In this document: positions 1 through 8,227 of the stretch, one piece after another | Numbering within the stretch: the first letter of the stretch is position 1 | How the letters are laid out: every line of letters starts with the position of its first letter | NCBI RefSeq assembly: GCF_000143415.4 | Contig: NW_003314265.1 | Coordinates: 1,109,864-1,173,863 of the forward strand | Length of the DNA stretch: 64,000 nucleotides | Source: Selaginella moellendorffii | Taxonomy: Eukaryota > Streptophyta > Lycopodiopsida > Selaginellales > Selaginellaceae | Direction: 5' to 3' | The notes under the pieces: generated by a model | The model's input: only the letters and a program-made list of their open reading frames with translations | What the model was told of the DNA's origin: nothing | Database searches by the model: none | Position numbers and translations under genes: made by a program

Positions 1-687
1 CATAAAACATCAGCATTTAGAAAATTATTAATGTCCAATTATCACATATTTGGAAGGAAAGTAAAAGACTATGTATTTGTAACACAATTTCAATAATGTG
101 GTACACAACATGAACATGCACTAATATGGTTAGAAAATCCACCATAAACATTAGAACAAATAAAAGAATATGCTAATAACAATATATGTACTGATTCAGA
201 GAAACTACCAGATAATATAAAAGATGTTCAAACTCATAAACATAGAAAAACATGTAAGAAATATATAAACACAAATTGTAGATTCAATTACCCAATTCCT
301 CCAATGCCACAAACAGAAATCTTAGAGCCTATAAAAGACATTACAAAACATGAAAAGGATTCAAATACAATAATTTACAAAAAAATAAAAACAATACTAG
401 AAGATAAAACTATAGATCTAAAAAAAATAGAGTTTAATAAATATTTAAAAATAATAGGAATAACATATGAGCAATATAAAGCTACAATAAGATTGACAAT
501 AACAAATACAAAAAAAATTTATAAACGAAAACCAAAAGACATAAATATAAATACTTTTAATAACAAATTATCAAATTTGTGGCAATCAAATGTAGATATA
601 AAAATTATTCTTGATCCATATGCAGGAGCATCATATTGTTTATCATACATTGCATGTATTGAAACAGAAATAACAAAGACATTATAA
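1..687 (+). pseudogene. Helentron Rep (HUH) domain remnant
   Basis: Frame 1 reads a Rep-like stretch with the motif Q-H-E-H-A-L-I-W-L. Its H-E-H triplet at 109-117 is the HUH metal-binding pair of rolling-circle nucleases. Two in-frame TAA codons flank the motif (94-96 and 145-147). A further open stretch from 304 to 687 continues the Rep/helicase linker in the same frame. The catalytic tyrosine region was not identified with confidence. The protein would nick DNA at the element terminus; here it is broken and truncated by the window edge. Confidence 0.65.
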
Positions 688-841
688 ACTGTATTTAAAA
701 AAAGCCAAGAAGAAGGAACAGAAGAGTTCAGTTATTAGGAAATAGCTTCATACGTGGTAGGGAAATGGCAATTCAAGAAGCATTTTTTTTGTAAAGTTTA
801 TTGATATTAAACCACAAGAACAATGAACAAAACGTTTAAAA

Positions 842-2451
842 ATGAAACAAGACCTTGCAAAAATGCAAGAAGATGAAACAAATATAGCAGTACTTGGACT
901 AATTGAAAAATACATGCAAAAACCAGAAGAATTAGAAGATTTAACATTAGCAGAGATAACAACTGAATATATAATTGAAAAAGAAGTAACAACACGAAAA
1001 CATAAATATATATATATAATTAGATATATAAACTTTAGTAAAGAAAAAGATCCAGAAAAGTGGGCTTTTGAAAGATTAATCTCACATAAAAAATTTAGAA
1101 AAGAAGAAGATCTTAAAGAAATGTACACAACATATATGAATGTATATAAAGCAAATATGGAACAAATAAATGAAAAACAACACCAATACATATATAAAAA
1201 AGTAACAAATGAGACTGAATTTGATTGGGAGAATCCAGAACAAGAAGCAAATAAAATATTAAAAGAACAAGCACAGTATATACAAGAAATAAACATAAAC
1301 CAAACAGATGAATTTGATATAGGGAAAAATTTATTCAAAATAAAAAATAACAAAAACTTAATTTTAAATATAAAAGATAAAATATTAACAAATACAACAA
1401 TTATAATACAAGATGAATACCTTATGGAAACTAGTAAATATCACCAATTATTAAGAACTCTTAATAAAAAGCAAAAAATAATACATGATGACTTCATATT
1501 GAAAAAAATAAAACAACCTAACAAACAATTGTGCTTATTTTTAACAGGAGGAGCAGATACTGGAAAATCAATGCTTTTAAATACACTTATAAAAACACTC
1601 AAATGATATTATAAACAAACCAAGATATAAATAATGAACTAGGACAAACAATATTAATAACAGCACCTACAAGAAAAGCAGCTTGTAATATAAATGGTTC
1701 AACAATACATTTAGCTTTTGCATTTCGACCAGAAGCATCAAAACAACGACAAATAATATTAACAAATGACACATTAGATAAACATGAAAGAAAGTTTTCA
1801 ACAAAAAAAAGTTTAATAATAGATGAAATATCAATAGTAAGTATAGAAATGCTACAAGATATAAATAGAAGATGTGAAAGCTTCAAAACAACATATGGAA
1901 TACACTTTGGTGGGATGGATTGTATATTTACAGGTGATTTCTATCAATTAAATCCTACATTTGAAGCACCAATTTATTCAACAAGAACATATAGACCTGA
2001 AAATGATGTCTCCATACACCACCCATGGAAAAATAATTTTAAAATCTATGAACTTACTGAAATAATGAGGCGAAAAGATGATATAATCTTTATTAAAGCT
2101 TTAAATAAAATAAAAATAGGAGAAAAAACAGATAAAGAGCTAGAATATATAAATAAACAAGTCACCACAGATACATATAACACAGAATACTATTCTATAT
2201 TTGCAACTAATGAACAAGTAAGAGAACATATTGAAAAAATAATACAACTCATACAAGGTAAAGATATAATTATAGAAGCACAAGACAAACATGGAAATTC
2301 CTGTCCTACACATTTCACGCTGCCAGATGACACAAGAAAAACACAAGGACTACATAAAATATTACATTTGAAAAAGAAAATGGCAATTGAAATAACACAA
2401 AATATAGCAACAGAAGATGGATTAGTAAATGGAGTAGATGGAGTATTATAA
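842..2451 (+). pseudogene. Helentron Pif1-like helicase, N-terminal part
   Basis: Superfamily 1B helicase motifs appear in order: Walker A G-G-A-D-T-G-K-S near 1547-1570; a second block A-P-T-R-K-A-A near 1663; Walker B L-I-I-D-E-I-S near 1810-1830; and G-D-F-Y-Q-L-N-P near 1935. A frameshift near 1603-1612 moves the protein from frame 2 to frame 1, and a TAA at 2449-2451 interrupts frame 1 before the C-terminal half resumes in the same frame. In rolling-circle transposons this 5'-3' helicase unwinds the donor strand. The gene is a near-complete but disabled copy. Confidence 0.75.
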
Positions 2452-2481
2452 GATGTAACCCAAATTGAAGAAGAACAAATA

Positions 2482-3492
2482 ATGTGGATAGAATTCCCAA
2501 ATATAAAAACAGGTGAAAAAACAAGAGCTAAAGAAAACATAACAATAAAGCAAATTAATGAAAAAAACTGGACACCAATAAAAAAAAAAACAAGAACAAT
2601 AAATATTACTAAAAATAAAAACTATGTTATAAGTAGAACCCAATTTCCAGTACAACCATATGCAAGAAGAACAATACATAAAGCACAAGGATCAACAGTT
2701 ATGCAATTAGGATATAACCCATATAAAACAAAATATCCAGGACAAGCATATACCACATTATCAAGAGCACAAACACTAAAAGGGATACATTTATATAGAC
2801 CAATTGAACATAAACATATTAAAATCAATAAAGATGCAACTAAAGAAATAATAAGAATGACAACAGAAGCACCATGGCAAATTGATTTAATAGATTTACA
2901 AGAAGAAGAAAAAGCTAACCAAACAATTATACAAGTTCTAAATACAAGATCTATTACTGCACATCAAGAAGATATAAAGAGTGATTCACAATTATTAACA
3001 TCAGATATAATATGTATGCAAGAAGTAAGAACACAAAAACATGAGGATTTATATTTTAATAAATATAAATCATATATACATGAACAACCGCCACATATAG
3101 CAATATTGCATACAAATGACTACAAATCAGAAATAGTAGAACATTTAAAAACAGAAACAATGTCATATGTATCACTAGAAAAAAATAAAAAGCAATTACA
3201 GATAATAAATTTACATAGAAAACCTGGAACAAATATACATATATTCATAAAACAACTACAAAAATATATACAGAAAATAGATAATAAAAAAACAGTAATA
3301 ATTACAGGAGATTTTAATATTGACTACCAAATAGAAGAAGTAAAACCAATACAAATAATAAAACACAATACACGTAATAATAAATTAATAGATCATATAT
3401 GGATAAAAGATATAATATATACAAAAGCAGGAATAGCACCTGCATATTGGACAGATCATAACAAATTATATATCATAATAAAAAATATTTAA
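2482..3492 (+). CDS. Helentron helicase C-terminus fused to EEP-type endonuclease
   Basis: The first ~130 residues carry the last helicase motifs, including R-R-T-I-H-K-A-Q-G-S-T and a Y-T-T-L-S-R-A box. After that comes an endonuclease/exonuclease/phosphatase-like domain: I-I-C-M-Q-E-V (Glu ligand), I-T-G-D-F-N-I-D-Y (Asp/Asn pair) and I-D-H-I-W-I, then W-T-D-H-N near the end (His general base). This is the domain that separates Helentrons from canonical plant Helitrons. The first ATG (2482) is unlikely to be a true start, since the frame joins the upstream helicase across a single TAA at 2449. The ~336 codons are intact, so the domain could in principle be expressed only by read-through or from a fragment. 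Confidence 0.75.
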   Translation: MWIEFPNIKTGEKTRAKENITIKQINEKNWTPIKKKTRTINITKNKNYVISRTQFPVQPYARRTIHKAQGSTVMQLGYNPYKTKYPGQAYTTLSRAQTLKGIHLYRPIEHKHIKINKDATKEIIRMTTEAPWQIDLIDLQEEEKANQTIIQVLNTRSITAHQEDIKSDSQLLTSDIICMQEVRTQKHEDLYFNKYKSYIHEQPPHIAILHTNDYKSEIVEHLKTETMSYVSLEKNKKQLQIINLHRKPGTNIHIFIKQLQKYIQKIDNKKTVIITGDFNIDYQIEEVKPIQIIKHNTRNNKLIDHIWIKDIIYTKAGIAPAYWTDHNKLYIIIKNI

Positions 3493-3509
3493 AAACAAAA
3501 GCAAACCAA

Positions 3510-3524
3510 GCATTGCTGCAATGC
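3510..3524. repeat. Short hairpin near the Helentron 3' end
   Basis: GCATTGC and GCAATGC flank a single T, giving a perfect 7-bp stem 18 bases after the endonuclease stop codon. Rolling-circle transposons usually carry a hairpin close to the 3' terminus, so this is the best candidate for the terminator hairpin. No CTRR end follows directly, and Helentrons do not require one. Confidence 0.5.
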
Positions 3525-3544
3525 AACGCGCAGCAATTTATTAA

Positions 3545-4287
3545 AATTTATAATATTTGTATTAAACTCAAGAGTGGTCCACTCTCCACCAAACCTGTTG
3601 CCATAATGAAAAAACAAATTAAGGGAATTTACCCTACTTTCCACACCAAAAAACTTGTGTCATAACCAAATCAATTGTATTAACAGATATAAATGGATTG
3701 AGGATGGAGACAGAATGAGTAGAGACCTGGGCAATTCTCTCGATCATAAAATCAACCTCCTTGGAGCTCCAATACAGCTTTATTAGAGGTTATCAAAACT
3801 CATAACCAATTATAGTGAGGACAATGTAATTAATATTATCATGAGCTGATGATATGAACCATGTCAACACTGATACCAAGCGCCCAGCGCAGCCACAGAA
3901 GCTACCTCTGACGTCTCACTGTGCGCACAGATTAAGTCAAGGATTTTGCTGTAGCTGCTCCTCACATACACCAGCAGCTCATGCTGCAACCGCCCGGGCT
4001 CGTCAAGTCTGTGAGAAGGCTTTCAGCTCAGAGGGTGGTAGCTATCTCTCTCACTGTCGTTCGCAGGCTTTGCAACCAGGCTGGGATGTGGGATACAGAG
4101 CAGCTAGAATGCACACTGCCAGGAGCCTCATCATTTTCTCAAACCTCTTTGCCACCTTTTAGTATTTGCGTTCCTCGGTTATTTCTACCCTCAAATACCT
4201 TCTAGGCACATATTAACATTGCAAAGATCATGTTAGCTAGAACTATCACGCATGGGGAAAAACAACGATTACAATTGTCTTCAAGCT
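3545..4287. other. Intergenic stretch, nothing recognised
   Basis: Between the Helentron and the NEMF stop codon I see no convincing gene. The first ~300 bases are AT-rich. The rest (3850-4200) is of moderate GC with short open frames on both strands that match no family I know. Confidence 0.5.
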
Positions 4288-4944
4288 TTATCTTTCTTCA
4301 CTGCGGCTTTCTTCCTGCTGCTCTTCTGGCTCTGCTTTAGCTTCGCCAGTCCCGGAGTGCTCACCTTCACATTTCCACATGCACGCTACCATATCTGACT
4401 CTGCCACCGCTTTCATCAATTCCTTCTCTCTCGGAAGCACGTCCGACAAGTGAATGAAAGCGTCCATAGCCATTTTCACTCCTGGAAGCAGCAACCGAAT
4501 GAAACCAAGCGAAAGAAAACCACGTAACTATTTACCTTTGCCTTTTTTCAAAGGCCCTGGTGTGATCTTTACGTGGTACTTGTAGCTCTGGAGAGCACTG
4601 TAAGGCCTGCACACCAGTACCGCGTAGAGCAGGATGTCGTTCGGGAGGGGCCTTCCAGTCAGAGCGTCCAGCTCCGTTAGCTTCTCCCTTTCTTCCTCGT
4701 CCAGATCCACAATGTTCTCCTTGGCATTGATCGCCGCAATTTTGCTTTCAGTTTGCTTCGAGTCCGGGCACTCGGATGCAACATGTCCACTTTTCTTGCA
4801 GTTGTAGCAAATCACGGGTTTCTTTGCTGCGTCTGTAAAGCTTGCAAATTCATGGACAAAAATTAGAGTACAAGACGAACCTTCATTCTTCACACTCGGT
4901 TTTTCTGGTTGCTCCTTGGCTGATGGTTTTTGTTGTCCTGCAGA
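4288..4944 (-). pseudogene. NEMF: NEMF/RQC2-like gene, 3' exons (zinc knuckle and NFACT-C)
   Basis: Three minus-strand exons fit: 4881-4944, 4536-4832 and 4288-4481, joined by 48- and 54-nt GT-AG introns in consistent phase. They encode a CCHC zinc knuckle (C-Y-N-C-K-K-S-G-H-V-A-S-E-C) and then the NFACT-C region, with L-P-N-D-I-L-L-Y-A-V and Y-S-A-L-Q-S-Y-K-Y. The protein ends in an acidic tail. NEMF (Tae2/Rqc2/Caliban family) binds 60S subunits carrying stalled nascent chains and recruits the Listerin ubiquitin ligase in ribosome-associated quality control. This part of the frame is intact. The rest of the gene lies beyond a 13.18-kb intron, at 18125-20224, and is damaged, so I treat the locus as a pseudogene or decayed paralogue. 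Confidence 0.75.
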
Positions 4945-4993
4945 CTATTTGTAATTATGTTTCAAGTCAGTTCCAGGAAAAACAAAAGCAAAA

Positions 4994-5017
4994 AAGCTCT
5001 ATTTCGTTAAAGTGGGA
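4994..5017 (+). repeat. Left terminal inverted repeat of the 13.1-kb element
   Basis: These 24 bases (AAGCTCTATTTCG... ending AAAGTGGGA) are an exact reverse complement of 18084-18107. Similarity drops immediately inside. Confidence 0.8.
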
Positions 5018-5430
5018 ATTGTCATTATCCCACTTGTAAAATAAGGTTTCCAAACCTTTATATAGTATATAAATATAACAAAATTCAACTGCATTGAGGC
5101 ACATGCCATTTTATTTTAAACAAGGAAATGTCTACTCAATCACTTTTCCTCCCCCTGCCACTGCTTCACCTCTCTCTTCTCCTTGTCATCGTCGTCCAAT
5201 TTCTTTCCATCTTTTTAATATTGGCTCAGTTGCTCCGAGTCTAGGTGGATCCCAAGTCCCCATTCAATCTTTCCCCTTATTAATAAAACAACTTCATAGA
5301 CTTCCAATAACATGCTGTAACACTTCTAGTATAATGCAAATCCTCTCAAAGAATTGTCTTTTAATATTAATACAATGGCATGGAACCCCATGCCATAATA
5401 AGTTACATTTTTAAATAAATACATGTCATC

Positions 5431-6313
5431 TCAGACTGTTATTTTTTGCCTCCAACGCCTATACAATAATCTTGGAATTTCATCACTCTCCACACTATCA
5501 GGATTTAAACCCAATAGTAATGCCATCTCTTCTCTAATACGTCCACGCTCATGTTCAGTGGTCGAAGAACCCATCCGGTTGAGCAGATTATGGAGATGCG
5601 GATAGTGCTTGGCTAGACAATATACATGCCATAAATGATGACTGGTGTTTGTCCGATCAAATGGCTTCTGATATACCGTTCCATCTGCCATTTGGTTGAT
5701 TTCTGCAGCCACCTCTTGGACTGGCCAGTTCTCTATCACCATCACTCCAAGCCGTTTTGCAAGGTCCCCCAGAACATACGGTTTCTTCTCCCTAGTTTCC
5801 ATACTGCAAGAGATGGGGTGCACTGCATATGTGTGCGTGTTCGCTACAGTTTTAATCGGCGAGTCATCGATGATGAGGATTTCACTTGACCTAGCAGTCC
5901 GGTTCATCACTACAGCCTCTGGCTTGACGAAGATGGGCTTGCTACCCCTCACATAGACTATAGTCAAGCAATCCTCCTGCGTTAGGAGAAAGTCAAATGG
6001 TAATATTACTCGTGTCTGATCGTGCATCATCTGTAGCAACGTTAATGCATTGTGGCGCATCATGGATGTCCAAACTCCCAATTGCAAATTGAACCCGGCC
6101 CTCTGTTTTAAGTGTCGCATGGTCATTATTAGATCCCGCAGTTTCTCCCGTGTGATTAATGTGAATCTCTCTTTTGACCAACTTGCGACCGCAGGCTTTG
6201 GAGGGTGCAGTGACATTCGAGGACGAGCCATGCTCATGGGAGAAAAGGACACCGTTCAGATCAAAAACGATACAGTACCTTCGCCGTGACTTTGAAATGA
6301 AATGCGTCAGCAT
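5431..6313 (-). CDS. FCP1/NIF-like HAD phosphatase domain (element-borne, frameshifted)
   Basis: The minus strand shows the three landmarks of the FCP1-like HAD fold: motif I V-F-D-L-N-G-V-L-F (about 6244-6270), motif II L-G-V-W-T-S (about 6060-6080) and motif III L-I-I-D-D-S-P (about 5858-5880). Motif I is D-x-N rather than D-x-D, a form I recall from a plant subgroup, so catalysis is uncertain. Motif I is in one frame (6313 down to 5993) and the rest in another (6252 down to 5431), implying a one-base slip close to the T/C-rich run at 6230-6250, or a sequencing error. It lies downstream of the Pro/Thr-rich exon and may be the C-terminus of the same multi-exon gene as the ParB-like region. 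Confidence 0.6.
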
Positions 6314-6926
6314 AAAAAATGGTACAAGTCAATTTTACCATCTACAATATTAGCGAATGGTGCTCCTGATGGTCGTTGAGAGGGTTTTGGTCGAGGAAAC
6401 GTGAAGGGCGGAAATACTCTCCTCTGCAATGTGGGGTCAATCGCATCCGATGGTGTGTGGGCACATGCCATTTCAACTGTAGACTCTAGTACAATTGGCT
6501 CAACAGTGGCATGGGGTGGTTCCGATGGCGTGTGATCACACGCCATTTCAGCTGGTGCCTCCGTTGGCAAAGTGGACATGACCGAACAGGCAGCAGGGGC
6601 GGTGTAGGGAGGTTCCAACGGCGCGTAGTCAGACGATTGGGCACACGTTGAGTCCGTTGGAAATGAGGATACGACCGGCTCGGCGGCTGGGGCGGCCTCA
6701 TGCGGGTCCAGTGGCGCCTGGTCATCGTCAGTTGGATACGTGGACAAGATTGACTCAGTGGTATGGGTAGCATCAAGTGGAGCGTGGTCAGCTTGCTTGG
6801 CGTTGATATGGATAGTAGCCTCCACCAGCTCTGATGACTCTTGCAGGCAAGTAGAGTCCACTGGCGGATCCATATGCATGTCCAAATATCTCCCTTCGAT
6901 TGAGATGGTATCCTCCCTACTGGCTA
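6310..6926 (-). CDS. Pro/Thr/Ala-rich exon of the element's minus-strand gene
   Basis: Open frame of about 200 codons rich in A, P, T, E and H, containing four or five degenerate copies of a ~35-residue unit around A-H-T-P-S-D / D-H-A-P-L-D. It starts after a TTTTTAG acceptor at about 6927 and follows a short exon (6974-7082) through a 47-nt intron. Two of the 22-bp palindromes (6450 and 6525) are translated here as part of the repeat, encoding M-A-C-A-H-T-P and M-A-C-D-H-T-P. It is probably a flexible linker; no known domain. Confidence 0.5.
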
Positions 6927-7194
6927 CTAAAAACAAACTCATTAGCACATTGAATCGACTATACTGTATTTACCATCAACTGCTATTGAGGAACTAGGAC
7001 CGATATCACTTGGGCGCACTGCTGATTCTGAAGGATTGGACATACGTTTCGACCCTTGCTTGGCACTATCCTTCCTCGACACTAAAGGCTAGAGTTTATA
7101 TCTTAATTCAACTAAATAATCTCTACTTACCATTTGCTCTGCGACCTACATGGACAATGTTAGAAATGGTAAAAGGTTAGGAATGGATGTACTA

Positions 7195-7776
7195 TTATTT
7201 ACCTGATGGTTTGTCTTGTATGACCTTCCTCCGCTGCTCTTTGGCCACCTCAGGCTGGCCATCGTCGTCATCATCGTCGTCGTCGTTATTGTGATCGTCA
7301 CCATTGTGAGGACCATCCAAGTCCTCTTCGTCCTCCTCTTCTTTGTCCTCCTCTTCGTCCTTCTGCTCTTCTTGCTCATTATCTTTCTCTGGCTCCTCAT
7401 CCCCCTTCTGCATTTCTTCCATAGGCTGCTCAGGCTGGATGGCTTGTTCTTCCAGGACCATCTTGGGAAAATCATCTGGCCGAGTCTCCATCTCAAAATA
7501 CAAGACATCCATAGCTTGTTTTAATGCGTGACCTAGGACCGTATCCTCACCCGACTGTCTTAACATGGTTTCTGCACGTTCTTGCACCCTTCGAAGACGA
7601 CGAGATGAGAAAAACGTGGCCCTGACTTGAAAAGCATCTCTCATCCATTGTACCTCTCCATTGAGATTGGGGAAGGGGAGTCCGCCATAGGAATCTGAGT
7701 CAGGAAGTGGTGACTGGCTGCTTTCACTCAGCCCTTGATCTGCAATGAATGGCATGAGCACACACGCCATAACCAC
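7195..7776 (-). CDS. Acidic (Glu/Asp-rich) segment of the element's minus-strand gene
   Basis: The minus-strand frame begins in an exon just after a TTGCAG acceptor. A globular-looking stretch (G-E-V-Q-W-M-R-D-A-F-Q-V-R) leads into a long E/D-rich run ending in eight consecutive aspartates, then K-E-Q-R-R-K-V. It ends at a GGTAAAT donor near 7200. The preceding 47-nt intron contains one 22-bp palindrome (7749-7770). Acidic tails of this kind are common in chromatin proteins; no specific family is recognised. Confidence 0.5.
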   Translation of the reverse strand: MVMACVLMPFIADQGLSESSQSPLPDSDSYGGLPFPNLNGEVQWMRDAFQVRATFFSSRRLRRVQERAETMLRQSGEDTVLGHALKQAMDVLYFEMETRPDDFPKMVLEEQAIQPEQPMEEMQKGDEEPEKDNEQEEQKDEEEDKEEEDEEDLDGPHNGDDHNNDDDDDDDDGQPEVAKEQRRKVIQDKPSGK

Positions 7777-7859
7777 GAGGCATTACCTATCATCTTTTCG
7801 TTGCCCTTCTTCATTTTCAAATCAAACGCCTCTGATCCCGACGACTGTCCAACGTGCTT

Positions 7860-8206
7860 TCACTTTTTATGACCACTGTCAGTTTGAGCTTGGCTGGTGC
7901 TTGCCTGTTTTGCATTTGAAGAAGTGTCTCCTGCAAGGAATGGCATGAGACCACACACCATTGCAAATATAATTTGTACCTCTTTTTTTCCTATTGCTTG
8001 TCTATTTGTCCTTCTTCGACGCGCCACCAGTGCACTTTTCAGTCCTCGTGTCTGAATATTCACAACGATCTATAATCAAAATGGCGTGAGGCCTCACGTG
8101 ACTTTACCTTGTGCAGGTTGTGAGCTCGGCCCAACATGGGTATCTTCAACAGTAGCTGTTAACGCCGTTTCAGCATCTGGGGGTGGCCACGCTCTTGCAT
8201 ACAGAG
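7860..8206 (-). CDS. Small linker exons between the ParB-like and acidic segments
   Basis: Three candidate exons read on the minus strand: about 8108-8206 (L-Y-A-R-A-W-P-P-P-D), about 7985-8053 (basic, V-A-R-R-R-R-T-N-R-Q) and about 7790-7928. They are separated by introns of roughly 50 nt that each carry one 22-bp palindrome (8081 and 7940). Phases do not all match, and one frame contains a TGA, so either the structure is wrong or the gene is decaying. Confidence 0.35.
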
Positions 8207-8227
8207 CTTGTGAGATAACATTTAAAC

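Larger units (their letters stand above)
1..3545 (+). mobile_element. Helentron-type rolling-circle transposon (decayed, 5' end outside window)
   Basis: One AT-rich block encodes, in order on the plus strand, an HUH Rep remnant, a Pif1-like helicase and an endonuclease/exonuclease/phosphatase-fold domain. This Rep-Hel-EN order is the known hallmark of Helentrons, the endonuclease-bearing branch of Helitrons, which move by a rolling-circle mechanism. Codon use is strikingly A-rich, unlike the host genes further right. Stops and frameshifts interrupt the reading frame, so the copy is not autonomous as read. The left terminus lies before base 1. The right end is probably just past a small hairpin near 3510-3524, but no exact terminus or target site could be fixed. 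Confidence 0.8.

Noticed and set aside
3850-4170. Primer-binding-site-like sequence (complement of TGGTATCAG) as an LTR element start
   Set aside because: Only nine bases match and no LTR or pol sequence adjoins.
7216-7531. Leucine/serine-rich plus-strand frames at the acidic exon
   Set aside because: They are the antisense of the Glu/Asp-rich run; codon pattern and introns support the minus strand.
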